Positions 9,695 through 18,537 of a stretch of 20,254 bases of DNA are shown in pieces; the stretch's first letter is position 1; every line of letters starts with the position of its first letter. Source of the stretch: Paulinella micropora. Taxonomy: Eukaryota > Cercozoa > Imbricatea > Euglyphida. The notes beneath the pieces were generated by a model. That model saw nothing but the letters and a program-made list of their open reading frames with translations. It ran no database searches and was not told the origin of the DNA. Made by a program: the position numbers and the translations under genes. Where the stretch lies: assembly GCA_009731375.1 (NCBI GenBank), contig BJOX01000003.1:1897913-1918166 (forward strand), given 5' to 3'.

Positions 9695-10853
9695 AACAAG
9701 AAGCAGGGAATACGCCTTTGGTGATGACAGCCGCGCCAACAGCAGCAGCAACATCAACAACAGCAATTTATGTTCTAAGAAATTGCAGTAGCTTACCCAT
9801 GGACCAGCAACAGTGCGATCATAGTTAATAGTGTGCAACTTGTCATTTGAATGTCGGCCGGGACATTGATACAAGAATCTATCTGCACAGGCTACTTTCT
9901 ACTTGAAGTTGTCTGTATGTTTTTCCACCCGTCTACCCGGACCGGGGTCTCCTCACTGATTCAGATTTCATACAACCACAATATATACTTTTTTTTTTCT
10001 TCAACATTTACATATAATTACTTCAAAGATTATATAGTTAGAGAGAGAGAGAGGGAGATATTATGTTCAACTACTTAGATTAGTACCCGGAGGCTTTCCT
10101 TTCATCCCTACCGGCGTGGCCTCTTTATCCCTCTATTCCTTTTCAAGTTCACCTTCTCTTCAATCGGATTTCTTCTGTTCCTTCCCGAGGCTTTCTTCCC
10201 CACGGAGCAGATTCGTTCAACTGTCGGAGGCTTTTTCCGAGTCTCCCTCACTGGTAGTCGACTGACTTCTTCCGTAAGTGACGACGCCGAGGCTCTTGAC
10301 TTTCACTATGTCGGATATTACCGGATAATGCCACCGTCCGCCTTCTTCTAAGAATCCGACTCGGACCTCTTTCATCCCTAGCTATAGTACGGAAGACCCA
10401 CGAAAGCCTGTGTCAGTCTTCAATTAATAAACTTAGTCAGTGTAGACTCGGACGCAGATAGGTAAATATGCGCTACTTTAATATACCACTGTGTCAATGC
10501 AGACACAATAAGAGGAAGTTAATAATATTGTAATACTTGAATCCTCTTAACCGGGTACTTGAACGATAATCAGTGATCTATCTAGTCTATTACTATTAAT
10601 GATTAGTGACCGGCACGGTTACACTTTTTACACCGAAATATATTATCGTTAGGCCGGGGGAATTGGCTGGTGGCCCGGCCACTGTTTGCCTTGATAGTTT
10701 TTGGCTCCGGGCCGCGAGCTAGTCTCAGACTGGTCCCCGGTCACGGACATTTTCCACAATCTTTTATCTTCATTTATCATCATCGGATAAGAGCAGAGCT
10801 GAGGATTGTCACGGTTACTCAGCTGAGCGGATCCTGGGATTGAAATTTGGTTG
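9423..10853. other. Unique region, no gene recognised
   Basis: About 1.4 kb without any supported gene. It contains a (CAA)n run (about 9664-9697), a short GA run (about 10039-10058), and a loosely repeated word GAGGCTYT at about 10090, 10188, 10227 and 10289, each near short complementary flanks. Open frames of 70-85 codons on both strands show no recognisable domain. Confidence 0.55.
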
Positions 10854-10857
10854 TATA

Positions 10858-10938
10858 ATATCATAGAATACCACCCGCCTATACTATGATATATATATAT
10901 ATATTTATATATTACTGATATAAATATATATATATATA
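10858..10938. repeat. Two adjacent inverted repeats (AT-rich cruciform-like)
   Basis: First hairpin: arms 10858-10870 and 10880-10892 pair at 12 of 13 positions around a 9-nt C-rich loop. Second hairpin: arms 10890-10910 and 10918-10938 are perfectly complementary over 21 bp, mostly alternating TA, around the loop ATTACTG. The two share their border. The remainder to 11265 is unique flank of the retrotransposon. Confidence 0.85.
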
Positions 10939-11265
10939 CTAGTATACATATATAGCTGAGAATCCGACTGTTGTATCATAAGTTTTTTTTCAAGTTTTTT
11001 TTCCGCAACTTACAGTATCATCGTCTATACTGAGCAAGGTTTAATGAGAAAGAGACGAAAGAAAAAGATGAGTTCGGATAAAGAAGAGCTGAGCTTAATT
11101 CAAAAGAACGTGATCATGAGTCTGCCACGGCCTCTTGATGATTGTGTCTCAGTGGACTGACATAGGGGTATCAGTATTAAAGTAGCATATATTTACTAGT
11201 ATTATATCTATCTGCGTCTACAGTTGTCACCTTCGCTTGCCAGTGGGCAAGATCCGAGGCTCATG

Positions 11266-11469
11266 TGTTAGACTACCTCAATAAACCGGAGTCAAAACTA
11301 AGCAGTTAGTGCTATCGTCTGCAGTATAAACTTTATTAGAAGAACGCGCCAAGACAAAGGGCGGGAACGCATTAAGCCGGACACACGTAATGGCTCTAAC
11401 GACACGCATTACATATGCCGGCCCGTACTGTCTAACCTAATTTAATATATTGTATTAATATGTCCAACA
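11266..11469 (-). repeat. Complete 3' LTR (204 bp)
   Basis: In element orientation it begins TGTTGGACA right after a polypurine tract and ends TCTAACA, so it has the canonical TG...CA ends. It contains an AT-rich TATA-like stretch near its 5' end (about 11440-11458) and AATAAA (11332-11337), a candidate polyadenylation signal. Its last 69 bp (11266-11334) are identical to 18746-18814. Confidence 0.92.
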
Positions 11470-11482
11470 CTCCCCCTGGAGC
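11470..11482 (-). promoter_or_regulatory. Polypurine tract of the retrotransposon
   Basis: Element-sense GCTCCAGGGGGAG immediately precedes the 3' LTR. Its position and G/A content are those of the plus-strand primer in LTR retrotransposons. It fixes the inner boundary of the 3' LTR. Confidence 0.85.
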
Positions 11483-12506
11483 AAGGTTAATGATTAAATT
11501 AACTGCAGGTCCTATTAACTATTCTGTGAAAATTATAAAAACACAGACTCAAAACATACTAACTCTTACCCTCACTCTCTCCAAGAGATAATGTCGACGG
11601 GCAAGTGTGTATCAGTTAGACTACACACAGGGCAGCGCCCCCCAGTCAAGTCAGGCCTAATCGACGAGAAGAAGATTATGGCCTACTCACACCTTATCCT
11701 ATTGTTATGAGTAGTAGTAAGGTAAATATGTAATACAGGCATAGCATAAACAAGTTACATATATAGTATCGATATATGCGGTATACAAGATAATCCGAAT
11801 ATACTGATAATATATGAAGTGAACCTGATTGTACTAGCTAATCTACCATGAGATATGACCTATCTGAACTATTAATAGTTCTTCTACTCGGTAGTATGTA
11901 TTATAAAATTTGTCAGCGCTTCCCGTGGAGGGGCAACAAAGAATGACAAAAATAATATGATGTATAGGACAAATACAAATATCTGTAATTATTGGCTGGT
12001 CTGGTACAGTCCAGGTTGGCTGCCGAGGCCTTTCAAGACATACAGAATTGTAGTCTGATGAATCGCCCTCCGACCAACAACTGCGACCTCCAACGTAGCC
12101 TCTTAGATGTTTGTATATATATAAATATAATAATACTAGTAATAGTATGAAGCGATCACGAGGGGGGGGGGGGGGGGGGGGAAANNNNNNNNNNGAGAAT
12201 GTTATTGATTGCCAATTGGCGAGTTGTGGCATTCTCGTGAGAGCGAGCAAAAAGGCGACAAAGCGTCAAAGTCCGGACTACGCTCTCATCCTCTGGCCCG
12301 CCGCTAGTCGATCGAACTACCTATGAATGTGATAGGGGGGCAAGTATTTGGAAATGAGGGTCCTCTGGTTGGCGCTGTTCCGTCCTTTGTCCCCTAGCTT
12401 CCAGTCAACTTTCTCCCTAAGACAATTGGTAGATGCGTATGCGGGAAATTAATAACTATATACCGAGGTTATAATGTGTTCAGAAAAGTGAACCTTATGG
12501 GTAGAT
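11483..12506 (-). other. Long 3' noncoding region of the element
   Basis: About 1 kb lies between the RNase H stop codon and the polypurine tract, whereas most copia elements have far less. It includes a G run (about 12163-12181) and ten Ns (12185-12194). The one longer minus-strand frame (11843-12250) crosses that gap and shows no recognisable domain, so I do not call it a gene. Confidence 0.6.
12163..12194. other. Poly-G run and assembly gap inside the element
   Basis: About 19 G, then GAAA, then ten Ns. It is the same homopolymer-plus-gap pattern as at 7971-8001. Confidence 0.97.
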
Positions 12507-12935
12507 TCAACATGCAAACTGATCGGGTTTCATCGCAATACGTGCTCGACCCTCCCTGTCGAGCAAGACGGAAATTTTCTTAGCCAGATACATAAATTTC
12601 TCAACCGTGAAATGTATTTTGGTAAATATATCCGCAATATTTTCCTCGGTTGGTACTCTAAATAATTTGACTATTCCGTCCTTAACGAGTTTTGCGAGAA
12701 GATGATACCTTACCTCAATATGTTTGGTACGGCGTCGGGCCTCCCCTAACCCCCTCTCGGACAACAATATCGTCCCTTCGTTATCTTCGAAGAGGGGGGT
12801 GGGGCCTTTGAGGTTGATTCCGATATCCCTTAGAGATTGCAATATCGCGAGGAGTTCTCTTACTGCCTCGTTAGCTGATACCGTTTCGGATTCCAACGTG
12901 GATTGAGATATTACAGATTGCAGTTTTGAGAACAT
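12507..12935 (-). pseudogene. Copia pol: RNase H, C-terminal half
   Basis: A 142-codon frame ends the polyprotein. It begins FSKLQSVISQSTLESE, the counterpart of the usual K-Q-x-x-V-A-x-S-S-T-E-A-E-Y, which carries a catalytic Glu near residue 15. Then come FEDNEGTI (catalytic Asp near 51), RRTKHIEVRYH (residues 68-78) and VPTEENIADIFTK (94-106), the classic closing motif of copia RNase H. The frame continues from 12911-13153 only after a frame change. The stop at 12507 is probably the natural end of pol. Confidence 0.93.
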
Positions 12936-13153
12936 GCCACCGGGGTCCCATTGAATAAATAAATATACCCGGACCGGGATTTTCGCGAAACTTTATCTCC
13001 TGCAAAATCGGAGTCCACAAACCCCACCAACGGATTTTCCGAGATTATCCTATCGACATTAGCGATGATTGATACGCTGAAAGCTTCAATCCCGCCGCGG
13101 GAATTCCAGGTTTTTCTGTGAATTCGTTCATGATTGCATTGGCCGCAGCGCAT
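12911..13153 (-). pseudogene. Copia pol: RNase H, N-terminal half
   Basis: An 80-codon frame holds LVGFVDSDFAGDKVSRKSRS (residues 42-61), matching the copia RNase H opening L-x-G-(Y/F)-x-D-(A/S)-D-(W/F)-A-G-D. It includes the first catalytic Asp near residue 47 or 49. SGYIYLFNGTPVA follows, and the frame then breaks. It overlaps the RT frame upstream and the second RNase H frame downstream by about 25 nt each, so a short indel at each overlap explains the breaks. Confidence 0.92.
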
Positions 13154-14072
13154 GATCCATGGTTAGGCTTCCAGTCTTTGGGGGTTTTGGGGCGGAGAAA
13201 CAAGATTCTAATAGTTTCTTAAGATTCTTGTCCCCCCTCCGGAAAAACAACGCCCTTGGTGTTAGTAACCATAAGAACATGCGATGCGCCATCGCATATG
13301 ATGTGTCGGGATTGGGGACTTGGGATTTAGCCGCAATACTCAACGGGCAAATTAGGAGGGGCCTCGTATGCACGGCTAAGAAGACAAGCATGCCTATTAG
13401 GCATCTTAGGTCATACTTCAATAGCCGGAGGTCTTTCTTGAGAGGTGCGGGATTTTCAGATGTGAACGGGGTTTTAGCAGGTAGTTCGTTCATATATCCT
13501 AGTTCGTTCAAAATGAGAAGTTCGTATTTGCGTTGATGTAACGCAATCCCTTTCTCAGTTTGAACAATCTGAATATTCTTGAACTCCGTGGCTTTACCCA
13601 GATCTTTGCATCTGAATCCCTTTTTCTCAAAGTGCGCGACCAACTTGAGGTGTTCAGACCTAGTCGCCGCGTGGCATCCGTCATCGACATGGAAGGATAA
13701 GAGTTGTGTGGTTTTGAAACTGCTCCCATGTCTTATGAAAGAAGCTCTATCGAGCGTAAAGGTTCTGAACTTAAGATCCCCCGTGAGTTCCCTGTACAAC
13801 ATATCGTAACCGGCCAGATTCCGGTGGCCGTATAAGGCTTTCTTCAAAAGCCAAACGTAATCCTCCAATTGGAATTCGGGCGGTGGCCTTACGTAAATGT
13901 TGTATGGGATTTTGCCGTGGAGATAGGCCGTGGTAAAATCAATCAGCCATAAGTCGATCCCAAAGCATGCGGCGTAGACTATCATGAGTAAAATTGTCCG
14001 ATGTTGAGCGGTGGGGGAGTAAGTCTTTCTAGGGTCATACTGGGCGTATGCCTTCAAAAGGTCCCCTCTCAA
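13128..14072 (-). pseudogene. Copia pol: reverse transcriptase (RVT_2-like), N-terminus missing
   Basis: A 314-codon frame. Near residues 11-20 is QYDPRKTYSP, the equivalent of the Y-x-x-T-(F/Y)-S-P motif. Then come LIDFTTAYLHGKI with the first catalytic Asp (residue 45, near 13940), WLLKKALYG (74-82) and LLSFHVDDG with the VDD active-site box (residues 129-131, about 13680-13688). CKDLGKATEFKNIQI (155-169) matches the connection M-x-D-L-G-x-x-x-(F/Y)-x-G-I. The usual preceding segment, with the K-W-V-x-K and R-(Y/F)-K-A-R-L-V motifs, is absent. In the linker frame EFEQLKYVE is followed almost at once by this frame, so roughly 40-60 residues appear deleted. An active enzyme is unlikely. Confidence 0.94.
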
Positions 14073-14946
14073 CGTACTTCAGCTGCTCGAACTCTTTCTG
14101 CCGAGCTTGCTTACGGTCTTTTGGTTTTTGTATCACCGGGAATTCCGGAAATTTCTCACTGAAAAGACAATATTCCGCACGTTCTTCTCGGACGCATACC
14201 GTGACATGTGCGCTCCTTGTCCTTCCCGAGATGACGTTTTCCCCGGAAATTTCGCCTTGTTCATGCGATCTCCAATTAGAGTTGTGTTCAGCCCGTTGCT
14301 CAGCCACCCTTTCTCTCTCCTCCTCGACAAACGCAAATTCGGACGTGGTATCAAAGTTCAGACCACCCGAGTTGGGCGCGGCGGCTGCGCTTTGATTCTC
14401 GTCGTCATTTGGGGTGGTCGATTGGGGTGGCGGTTTTGGGATGTGAGCAACGGCATACTTGAGAATTTCCGTATCAATCACTTTGTCGGTAACTCCATCA
14501 TCAAAGAGGACCGCGTGTGCCGGGAAACGTTTGGTTTTACGGACAACTGGGGCGGTGGGTGCAGACACCGTTCCTTTACGAACCGCAGTTTGCCAATTAT
14601 TCCCGTGAGTTTGTTTCGCCCATCCTTCTCCCCACGCTTTGGCCGGAATTTCCATATATATCCCGGACAAATCTTGTCTTTCTTTGGTCCTATGTTTCTT
14701 TTTCGTGACTTTCGCCTCCCCCTGATCCCCACTGGGCTTAGGAGTCATACCTTTCGGGGTAGGAGGTACTAGGGGTGGTGGGTCAGATCTGTCCTCCCTG
14801 ACTTCCACTCCCTTAGTATCGCCGTTCCCTGTATTGGGGTCATTGGGTGGCGCCTCATATGGGGGCGATCCGGATGATAGACCCCCGGCTGGGGAAGTGT
14901 CTCCCCCAGTCGGAAATACCTCTACCGCGATCTCCCCCCGAAGCAT
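14035..14946 (-). pseudogene. Copia pol: IN-RT linker
   Basis: A 303-codon frame of low-complexity, Pro-, Lys- and Glu-rich sequence between integrase and RT. It includes KKKHRTKERQDLSGIYMEIP near residues 82-101 and a final KPKDRKQARQKEFEQLKYVE near 275-294 that resembles the lead-in to the RT domain. Linkers here vary freely between copia families. This one is long. The last residues after VERG are out of frame with RT. Confidence 0.8.
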
Positions 14947-15241
14947 TACCTTGACTTTCTGGGTGTTGTAGGGTTCGTTGGGGTTCGGGAGGGGGTAAAT
15001 GCAATTTCACTGAAAACATCTCTTCAGAGGTGTTTGTCTCTGCTAGAGATGTGGATGCTTCCCTCTTCCCCTTCCAGACATCGAACACGACATCACGAAC
15101 ATTACCGGTACCGTGTATTTTCCTTGCGACCGGATCATACACCCGATAATATCCGGTATTCCGTTCGGACCCGAGAAATATTACTCTCTTTCCCCTTTCT
15201 CCTTTCCCCCTCTTAGCGTCCACTTTCATAAAGCCATGCAC
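14855..15241 (-). pseudogene. Copia pol: integrase C-terminal region
   Basis: A 128-codon frame. It opens with HGFMKVDAKRGKGERGKRV followed by IFLGSERNTGYYRVYDPVAR near residues 21-40. This matches the usual integrase tail in which R-x-K-(x)n-F-L-G-Y precedes G-Y-R-V-(Y/W)-D-P and V-x-F-D-E; here the last reads VVFDV (residues 51-55). It joins the integrase core after a frame change near 15230 and passes into the linker after another near 14940. Confidence 0.9.
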
Positions 15242-16170
15242 CCGATAGGTCTGAGGTGATGGAGCATGGGTTTACGTTTGTGGATGACTTCGTAGGGGGA
15301 TTTCCCTTTGAAGGGTCCATGAGCTATGGGCAAGAGATTGCTAAAATACATTACGGCTTTCTCTGCTTCCACCCACATAGAGGGTGGGAGTTCGGCGTCG
15401 CTAAGGATAGCTCTGGCGGGCCCACCATTGGTTTGGTGGGACCTCTCTACCTTAGCGACGACCTGTTTCTCCCCTGTCGGGGCCTCGAGAAAGACCGGCT
15501 GATTTACGTCAACCCACTCTTTGAACTCTGTATACATCCCGTACTCTTGGTCGCAAGTAATAAACTTAACCTTCTTTCCTGAATGTCTCTCAAAGAAGGC
15601 GGTAGCTTTGAGAAAACAAGGAAAAAATTCATTTTTGTGACGCAAATAGTAATCAAGTTCAAAGTTGGAAGCCAAGCACTTAACGGTAAATTTATATCGC
15701 TTACCGTCCCATGATATTGTATTCCACCAACCCTGGGTATCCATGGAGAGGTGGATCCCGGGTCGGTGCTCTACGATATGATGGTTCTTTTTGAAGTGTG
15801 GTGTCTTTTTGATTTTATTCCGCAAACACCACTCACACTTCATTATTCGTTCTCTGCACTCTCTCCCCACTATCTTTACTCCCATATACTTAGCCATTCT
15901 TTCCGACATGGCTTTTACCCCTCTGTGTTTACACATGCGGTGAAGTACAGTGGCGTGTATGTTTTCATGATAGTGGGGACGAACAACAGGACACAACACC
16001 TTGTCATCCGCCTGCCTTGCTCTCTCACCTCTCTCTGTGTCTATCTCAGTAGAATAAGTCACATAAGTACGAGACACATCACATTGCCAACCACACACAC
16101 AAGGAGACGAAGAACAGTCTATGTCATGATATATAGGTAAGTTGGCCTTTTGAGAAAGGTGAGAGGACAA
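15226..16170 (-). pseudogene. Copia pol: integrase zinc-binding and catalytic core
   Basis: A 314-codon frame with a pre-integrase HHCC module: H77 and H82 in HRMCKH, C112 and C115 in CEWC. The catalytic triad is visible as D144 in SMDTQGWW (near 15741), D207 in ITCDQEYG (near 15552) and E242 in AKVERSHQTNGG (near 15447). The D-x34-E spacing is one short of the usual D-x35-E. PFKGKSPYEVIHKRKPMLHHLRPIGC near residues 286-311 is the standard end of the core; the motif is given here for position only. All key residues are present, but an in-frame TGA (16174-16176) precedes the frame and a frame change follows it. Confidence 0.94.
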
Positions 16171-16486
16171 TCGTCAAGCTTGTACCCCCGAGTCCGACGA
16201 ATCATCGGGCTCGGGAGCCTCACTTGTTTCAGGAGGAGGGTTGAGTTGAGTGGTTGTTTCCGTGTTTAGGGGAGACTGTGCGGTGGGTTCATACCACTCA
16301 TTGGGTTGAGCGGCTTGGTCCCTGGGGCATCAAAAGCCGTGAGGTTGTTAGGTAGAGCTCTCCCCCTAGCTACTATCTGTTTCTCCTAAATTCTGATAGG
16401 TTTGTTTAGGACGATGACCTGATTGTTTTGATGCACAACGGCAAGCCCTTTTCGCACCCATGCTGAGGTTGCGACTAGCCCATACT
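16171..16486 (-). pseudogene. PR-IN spacer with frame changes and stops
   Basis: Reading in shifted frames gives YGLVATSAWVRKGLAVVHQN (from about 16484), which corresponds to the typical L-K-x-N-L-(V/L)-S-(V/T)-x-x-L-x-x-(K)-G downstream of copia protease. It runs to a TAG at 16386-16388. A Pro/Thr/Ser/Asp-rich stretch in another frame ends at a TGA at 16174-16176. At least two frame changes fall in this 316-bp stretch. Confidence 0.75.
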
Positions 16487-16810
16487 TTAAATGTGGGTTA
16501 TAGGTGGTATGCGAATCAAATACACAGACTTCATCCCCGGAGAACCCGAGAGGTTCATTTGAACCTTGCCTTTATACTCAGTCCTAATGCTTCCTTTTGC
16601 AATTCTGAACTTCTGTGGGGCCCTCACAAGTTTGACGAATGTGGATTTGTCGGGGGACTGCGTTTCACTTGCACCACTGTCATCTACCCACACAATACTA
16701 CTAGCTTTAATGTCGCTGTCTGTCTCATTCCCCATCAGCATAACAGCGCATTCAACATGTGAGTTGTCTTGTGTTGCAGTGTTTGTTATCTTCTGCGTCA
16801 GGTGGCACAA
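16487..16810 (-). pseudogene. Copia pol: aspartic protease
   Basis: A 107-codon frame containing SIVWVDDSGASETQSPDKS, with DSGAS at residues 44-48 (about 16667-16681). DSGAS is the retropepsin-type active-site motif, and copia proteases typically read W-x-x-D-S-G-A-(S/T). GSIRTEYKGKVQMNL near residues 73-87 fits the following flap region. The frame overlaps the upstream gag frame by 59 nt in the +1 direction and stops at 16487, after which the sequence continues in another frame. Confidence 0.9.
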
Positions 16811-17450
16811 ATGCGTGTGGCAAAAGCGGTGTGTGGGGTGTAGGTGCGAGGGTGGGTTCGTGTGTTTCGTTGTCTCCCTCTTCTTCCTCTCCCTCTCTTC
16901 TCATCATCATGATAGCCATATGATGGATGTACCCCACCTCTCTCTCGTCTTCCGACTCTGAGTCTGACCTAGAAGAAGGCTCAAGGTTGTCTGGTACACT
17001 TGGGTCTTCTTCTTCGTCACTCTCTGAAGAGGAAGAAGAGGAAGCGGAAGGGGACTCAGCATTCAAGCTTATCATCTTCTTCTTCTTAAAGAAATCAGAT
17101 GCTTTTAGCTTTCTTCTCTCCTTGCTGCTCTCCTTCTTCTTCTTCTTCTTCTTCTTACTTCTTGTCTGCTCTCTCTTGTCCTGTCTGTCTGTCTTCTCCG
17201 ACTGTCTGTCCTTATCCCTCTCTCTCACTTGTCCTTTATCAGACACCCTAGCTTGTCTTCTAAGAGGACACTTTAAGGGACCGTGTCCATCGTTAGGACA
17301 GTCAGTCAGTTGACATTTGACAAGACAGAAAGAGATCCTATGGTCGGGGGAGAGGCAGTTCCAACACACGCCTTCCTCTCCCCCTCCTTGAGTGCTAGTT
17401 CTTGTCTGAGGTAGTTTGGGGTTCCTTTTGCTCTTAGCTGCCCCTACCAA
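16752..17450 (-). pseudogene. Copia gag: nucleocapsid with two zinc knuckles and acidic Ser-rich tail
   Basis: A 232-codon frame. Residues 29-42 form a classic CCHC knuckle (C-x2-C-x4-H-x4-C, in CWNCLSPDHRISFC). Residues 46-61 form a variant C-x4-C-x4-H-x4-C. Downstream are a Lys tract encoded by an AAG run (near 17135-17158) and a Ser/Asp/Glu-rich segment (about residues 130-170, including SSSSSSESDEEED). Zinc knuckles bind the genomic RNA during packaging. The acidic, serine-rich tail is not usual for copia Gag. It leads into protease through a +1 frame overlap. Confidence 0.88.
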
Positions 17451-17560
17451 ATTGATAGTGATAGGGTCAGACTTAGAGCTTCCGGAACCGTATAGCTTAC
17501 GTAATTACCCTGAGAGACATGACCTTGAGCGAGTTGCTCTATAACCTTTAAGAACTCCTC
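17451..17560 (-). pseudogene. Gag segment between capsid and knuckles, out of frame
   Basis: Shifted reading gives LTNEEFLKVIEQLAQGHVSQ (from about 17573), and then a further shift gives SSKSDPITINLVGAAKSKR into the knuckle frame. Two single-base-type frame changes therefore lie in about 110 bp, near 17565 and 17490. Confidence 0.7.
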
Positions 17561-17945
17561 ATTGGTCAAGGTTAGGTCTCTGGTCAGAAAGTAAAGCTTG
17601 CCAGGTGTTTTGATGGTACCTTTTAAAAGGTTGCATGTGTTTGAGCTTCCTCATGATCATATCAGTTTTCATGATCTCAGGAATGACTCCCATCAACTTT
17701 TCCTGCTTCTTCAAAAGGGTAGTGTAGTTAGCTAGCCAAGCACTCACCTCATTGGGTTCCTTTGGGTAAGAGTGATAGACTGCTTCTTGGTCCTCCTCAA
17801 ACTTTATGAGGTGAAGCCCCCCATAATGTTTCTTGAGGGCCAAGAAGCAGGCTACCCCAGCGGTTCCCCCTTGTCTCATAATAGCCATCACTTTCCTATC
17901 ATGAGCGCAAGATTGAAGTAAGAAAGCATATAGGAGCCTATTCAA
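17559..17945 (-). pseudogene. Copia gag: capsid-like region
   Basis: A 128-codon frame containing LLYAFLLQSCAHDRKVMAIM near residues 4-23. Further on are LALKKHYGG, and SAWLANYTTLLKKQEKLMGV near residues 68-87. This helical pattern, with a first segment on whether the polyprotein binds or fails and a later Y-x-x-x-x-x-x-L-x-x-x-(G)-x-x-x-x-(D) segment, fits the UBN2/gag-polypeptide type of copia Gag. It runs on from the upstream frame through a single TGA (17973-17975), after which ATGKEKKSRLNRLLYAF is in frame without a gap. Confidence 0.8.
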
Positions 17946-17972
17946 CCTTGATTTCTTTTCTTTTCCTGTTGC

Positions 17973-18341
17973 TCATAACTGTTCACTAAATCTTAATGCA
18001 AATAGCGGCTTGGGCTTGTTCCTCCCAGTCGCCATTGGCATCTCAGATTTTTGCTCAGTAGGTATGATGGTTGGCGGTTCTGCAGATGCATCTTCATCCT
18101 CCTCTTTCTTAACCTTAGCTTCCTCTTTCTTAACCTTAGCTTCTGCTTCTTCTTGTTCGCCTGTTCCTTCTTCTTCCTCTCCTTGTGGTGATTTAAAGGG
18201 TGCATTGATAGGGGAGTCAGGAGGAATATAGGCAGATAGGGGTTTAGCTAAGGTATGAGTCTGGAAACCCGGTATCAATGATAGGATTTCTGGTGCGTGA
18301 CACCTATTATAGATATAAAGGTGTATTCCCACAGCTCCCAT
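17973..18341 (-). pseudogene. Copia gag: N-terminal region
   Basis: A 122-codon frame starting with an ATG at 18339-18341, the first long frame after the leader. It contains a Glu/Lys-rich duplicated word (KVKKEE twice, near residues 70-81) and ends RFSEQL before a TGA. The duplicated word reflects a 21-bp tandem repeat in the DNA near 18101-18142. A short upstream frame of about 14 codons starts at an ATG near 18352 and overlaps this start. Assignment to gag rests on position and on read-through into the capsid-like frame. Confidence 0.65.
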
Positions 18342-18537
18342 TCTTTCCCATGATCGTACTTAGGCGTTTCCAGCCTCATTTTGACTAGGTCAGAGTTATA
18401 AGATGTGCCATCATACGGTTAGCGTTTCAAAGGCCGCAAGGTAGGAGAAAACCTCGACTACCAGATATGCTCTCACTATTTCTAGTGAAGCTAGATTAGT
18501 AAGTGTTAGTTCGTAACGAACAGTTCGATTAAAATTA

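Noticed and set aside
11843-12250. 135-codon minus-strand frame as an extra retrotransposon gene
   Set aside because: It crosses the G run and N gap and has no recognisable motif. The part after the gap has unremarkable composition.
14107-14772. 221-codon plus-strand frame opposite the IN-RT linker
   Set aside because: Antisense shadow of the retrotransposon polyprotein; no recognisable domain, while the minus strand joins integrase and RT.
15751-16140. 129-codon plus-strand frame opposite integrase
   Set aside because: Antisense of the HHCC module and catalytic core, which are clear on the minus strand.
17973-17975. In-frame TGA in gag as a sign of a reassigned genetic code
   Set aside because: Other breaks in the same element include TAG and many frame changes, so ordinary decay or sequence error explains it.
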